A stretch of DNA of 10,151 bases, from positions 1 to 10,151 of the forward strand of contig JADJQM010000005.1 of assembly GCA_016712715.1 (NCBI GenBank). The letters are read 5' to 3'. Position numbers and translations under genes: made by a program. This DNA is from Rhodospirillaceae bacterium. Its GTDB lineage: Bacteria > Pseudomonadota > Alphaproteobacteria > Dongiales > Dongiaceae. Numbering within the stretch: position 1 is the first letter of the stretch; every line of letters starts with the position of its first letter. The notes under the pieces are model-generated. The model saw nothing but the letters and a program-made list of their open reading frames with translations. It searched no databases and was not told where the DNA came from. Shown piece after piece: positions 7,003 through 10,151 of the stretch.

Positions 7003-8286
7003 AGTATCCGGCATCGTCCATCGCAGCCCTGTCGCTCGCGATGGCCTTGTGCGCACCCGCATCGGCCGACGATACAATCACCTATAAGGTGGTTCGCGGA
7101 GATACGCTGATCGGCCTTGCGGAGAAATATATGCTCCGCACCGGCGACTACAGGATTGTGCAGAAGCAGAACCGGATCGCCGATCCACGGATGATTCCGG
7201 TCGGAACGATATTGAAACTGCCAAGAACGCTGCTGAAGTTCCAGCCGTCCACCGCGCGTCTGTCGTCGGTGAAGGGGCAGGTCACCGCACTCGTCCAGGG
7301 CACGGCCAGACCGGCTGCGTCGGGGCAGGCGCTTGCGGAAGGTCAGGCACTGAAAACCGCAGGCGGGTCATTCGCGTCTGCTGCTTGAAGATGGGTCGCG
7401 CATTTCCATGCCCTCGAACACCGATCTGAAGATCGTCCGGCTGCGTCGCTATATCCTCGAATCTGCGCTCGATTATGATTTCCAAGTTGATCGCGGCAGC
7501 GCCAGGTCGAAGGTCGCCCCCGCTCAAATCGGCAAATGACCGCTATCAGGTGCGCACACCAAAGGCCGTTTCGGCGGTGCGCGGAACCGATTTCCAGACG
7601 CGGTTCGACGATACCGCCAAGCGCGATTTCGCCGAGGTTGACGAAGGCGCATTGGCAATCGGCGTCAAAAATGGCGGGAATTGGCACTGCCTGCGGGCAA
7701 TGGCCTTGCGGTGAACGCCGATGGCTCCGCCATCGCAGAAGTGATGCCGCCGCCGCTTGAACAACGGGGCAGGCAAGCTGCAAATGGCGTCGATGTCCGT
7801 TTTGCCCTTCCCGCGCAAAAGTCGGCCATTCGTGCCAGCATTGCCAGGGATCCCAGTTTCGAGGATCAGGTCGCCGATCAGATCATATCCGGCGAAGCTG
7901 CGGACTTCGGCAATCTGGAGGATGGCAACTACTTCTTCCGCGCGCGGGCAATCTCGGCCAACGGCATTGAGGGCCTGCCCGCAACCTACACGTTCAAGCG
8001 GCGTCTGAATTCGATCAGCGGCTCGGCTGGCGCGGCTGATGACGGTTGGGTTTTCAAATGGGGTGGTCAGGGACGAGGTATCATCCGCTATAATTTCCAG
8101 CTGTTCAGGGGGAATACCGACGGCACCGCCTTTGTCGACGAGGCGGGCCGTCTGCGCAGCAGATTATCCTGTCCGGAACTGCCCGATGGCGACTATTACT
8201 GGCGTGTCGGCGCCATCCAATATGCGGATGGCGAAACCAGCACCAACTGGACGCCCTTTGAGAAGATCATCGTCGCTTCGAACTGA
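6999..8286 (+). CDS. Secreted LysM + FecR-domain protein with Fn3-like repeats, frameshifted
   Basis: Predicted exported protein, periplasmic or cell-wall associated. An N-terminal signal peptide ends near ASA (residues 1-23). A LysM peptidoglycan-binding domain follows (about 27-78: YKVVRGDTLIGLAEKY, IVQKQNRIADPRMIPVG, TILKLP). A FecR domain (about 85-200) comes next: LSSVKGQVTALVQG, LLLEDGSRISMPSNTDLKIV, RYQVRTPKAVSAVRGTDFQT, EVDEGALAIGV. The C-terminal third has two beta-sandwich, Fn3-like repeats, each with a matching motif, LEDGNYFFRARAISANGIEG and LPDGDYYWRVGAIQYADGE, before the end VASN and TGA. Frame changes lie near 7370, 7515 (extra C in a C run) and 7680, all restoring conserved sequence. 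AAGG motifs 3-9 bases upstream serve as Shine-Dalgarno sequence. Here FecR is probably a ligand- or partner-binding periplasmic domain, not an anti-sigma regulator, because there is no membrane anchor and no sigma gene nearby. The ligand is unknown. Confidence 0.88.
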
Positions 8287-8305
8287 TTTGTCGCAATCCC
8301 GATCC

Positions 8306-8310
8306 AAGGA
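8306..8310 (+). promoter_or_regulatory. Ribosome-binding site of the CHASE2 kinase
   Basis: AAGGA lies six bases before ATG 8317, in the 30-base gap after the LysM/FecR stop. It fixes the start and supports co-transcription. Confidence 0.6.
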
Positions 8311-8316
8311 TGGCGC

Positions 8317-10151
8317 ATGAGCCTTCGTCGCCGACTGCTGATCGAATGGTGCCCGATCGCGCTGGTCAGCACATTCGCCGTAATCTTTGCGACGCATTGG
8401 CGTGGAACTCGGGCGTTCGACAATCTGGTGTACGACCAGTTGTCGTCGCTTTCCCGACCTGCCCCTGATGACCGCATATTGCTGGTCAATATCGACGAAC
8501 CCAGCCTGGCAAGACTCGGCAAATGGCCGTGGGGACAGAAATGTCCATGCCCGATTGATCGAAAAGCTGTCGGCGGCACAACCGCGCAGCATCCTGCTGG
8601 ACGTTCTGCTCAGCGAAGCGGGCGCATGGCGATGGCGATGCACAACTGGCCACGGCGATGAAGCGCGTCGGGCAATGCCTTTCGCCCCCTGAACTTTCAC
8701 AGCCCGGGCAGCGACGGCAGATTGTCGATAGCCGAACGCCCTTTGCCCCTGCTTGACGCGGCTGCAAAGGGTGCGGGCCACGTCAATGTGACGTTTGATA
8801 ATGACGGCATCGCGATGGGTCAATTCTGTGCTTGGATGGCAGCGGTGAAAAAGCTGCCGCATGTGGCGGAGCTGGTTTATCGCAATGGCGGCGCGCCCTC
8901 CCCCGCCTTCCGGCGGCTGGATCGTTGCGGCCAGGATCTGGTCCTCCCCTATGCCGCGCGCGACAGCTTTTCGGAAATTTCCTTTGCCGATGCGCTGGAC
9001 GGCAACATTCCCGCACAGCTGATTAAAGGCCGCGACATCGTCATCGATGCCACCCGCCGCGGGCATGGGCGAATTATCCCGGCCCCTTCAGCGACGGCGG
9101 CGTCGTTTCCGGAACCGAGATCATGGCGAACATGATTGCGGCGTTGCGAAGAGATGATTTCATTACACCGGCGGCAAACTGGCAGGTCGCGTTGCCGCCG
9201 CTGCCCACGTAAGGTGCTGCTGCCGGGCTTTCTGCGCTGGCAACCGCGCACGGCGCTGGCGGTATCGCTGGGGCTGTTCGTGCTCGTCCTTGCTGCCAGC
9301 TCTGCGGCGCTGGCCGCCAGCATCTGGTTCCCCCCGAGCGCTGCACTGATCGGCATCATTCTGGTTTACCCGCTCTGGGGCTGGCGCCGCCTGCAGGCGA
9401 TGAGCGCGTTCATGCAGCATGAATTGGGCGAGCTTGAACGCGAAGGCGATATCGTGCCGCTGGCACCGGGCCCCTGATCGCGGTAGCGATCTTGTCGGCC
9501 GCCAGAGCGCGGCGTGTGGGAAGCGCGATCGACCATCTCGCGACCTGCGCCGCTTTGTTTCGACCCTCGCTGGAACATCTGCCCGATCCGATGTTCGTGA
9601 CCGACACGGCTACAACAGTGACGATGGCCAATCAGCAGGATCGAGGAATATCTCGGCCCCGATCTGAAGGCACGCCGCTTTCACCATATTGCTCGACCGC
9701 ATCGTGGCACCGGCCCACCGGCGCAGCGTGGACGAATATCTGAAAACGCACGGCAACGCATCACAACCCGGCGATCAGGGCTTTGTCCGGTTCGTTTCGC
9801 CGGGTGGCAGCCATTTCGTCATGCGCAGCGCCCCGGTTGTCAGCGACGACGGCAAACTGGTCGGCCAGATCCACTATCTGGCGGATATCAGCGCCCTGGC
9901 ACAGGCGGAAAGCGACCACGAGGAAGCGCTGAAGCTTCTGTCACACGACATGCGTTCTCCACAATCGGCCATCATTGCGTTGCTGACGACTCGATCAAGG
10001 ACAGTAATGTCAGCAACCGCATCGAGGGGCATGCCCGGCGGACGATTGCGCTTGCGCAGGATTTCGTCGACGTTGCGCGCATGGGCGAAAGCCGTTTGAA
10101 GGCAGCGACGTCCTGCCGCCGATCTGGCCCGCGACATCGCCGACAATCTCT
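8317..10151 (+). CDS. CHASE2-PAS sensor histidine kinase, frameshifted, runs off right edge
   Basis: Membrane sensor kinase. After a short cytoplasmic start (MSLRRRLLIEW) comes a first TM helix (ALVSTFAVIFATHW), then a large extracytoplasmic CHASE2 sensor domain: RAFDNLVYDQLSSL, ILLVNIDEPSLARLGKWPWG, LIEKLSAAQPRSILLDVLLS, HVNVTFDNDGI, SFSEISFADALDGNIPAQLI, KGRDIVID, FITPAANWQVAL. Typical of CHASE2 proteins, three TM helices follow (around 9200-9400: VLLPGFL, LAVSLGLFVLVLAASSAALA, SAALIGIILVYPLWGW), then a coiled linker (MQHELGELEREGDI). A PAS domain lies at about 9580-9890 (EHLPDPMFVTDTA, GSHFVMRSAPVVSDDGKLVG, QIHYLADISA) and a HisKA dimerisation helix has H-box LLSHDMRSPQSAI with phospho-acceptor His at 9944-9946. 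The ATPase domain would lie beyond the edge. At least eight frame changes are seen (e.g. 8535, 8625, 8820, 9055, 9210, 9480, 9660, 9990). It is probably the partner of the response regulator two genes upstream. Confidence 0.9.

Noticed and set aside
8164..9066. 300-codon open frame on the minus strand
   Set aside because: It is antisense to the end of the LysM/FecR gene and the CHASE2 region. The plus-strand frames carry the recognisable domains.
1..10151. Mobile elements, CRISPR arrays or phage genes
   Set aside because: No transposase or integrase motifs, no regularly spaced repeats and no terminal inverted repeats were seen. The tRNA gene is not followed by a duplicated 3' end or an integrase gene.

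Overview
The window looks like a piece of a GC-rich alphaproteobacterial chromosome, most probably from the order Sphingomonadales. This rests on the protein flavours I recognise (Bcr/CflA transporter, hisE followed by a HIT protein, a MarR regulator divergent from a class IV aminotransferase, a CHASE2 kinase system) and not on any search. Almost every protein gene is broken by several one- or two-base indels, yet conserved sequence resumes in another frame each time. Gene limits below are therefore those of the reconstructed genes, and many frames must be stitched together. The simplest reading is uncorrected sequencing error and not gene decay, because essential-type genes (hisE, ilvE) are hit as hard as accessory ones.

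Layout. 1-598 (minus): 5' part of dinB (DNA polymerase IV), running off the left edge. 696-1934 (plus): Bcr/CflA drug-efflux MFS transporter, divergent from dinB. A bidirectional hairpin terminator (1936-1959) separates it from a convergent minus-strand group read from 4782 down to 1979: a MarR-family regulator, hisE (phosphoribosyl-ATP pyrophosphatase), a HIT-family nucleotide-binding protein, and an APC-superfamily amino-acid permease. Divergent from marR, 4871-5959 (plus) is a branched-chain aminotransferase (ilvE). The marR/ilvE intergenic region of 88 bases probably holds both promoters. It is followed by a tRNA-Gln(TTG) gene with encoded CCA at 6035-6109.

From 6304 to the right edge lies a three-gene plus-strand signalling module: an OmpR/PhoB-type response regulator, a secreted LysM + FecR-domain protein with Fn3-like repeats (start overlapping the regulator's stop as ATGA), and a membrane CHASE2-PAS-HisKA sensor histidine kinase cut off after its H-box. 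I infer that the kinase senses an envelope signal, perhaps through the LysM/FecR protein, and phosphorylates Asp51 of the regulator. This is the most interesting part of the window. The left and middle parts are ordinary metabolism, transport and repair genes.
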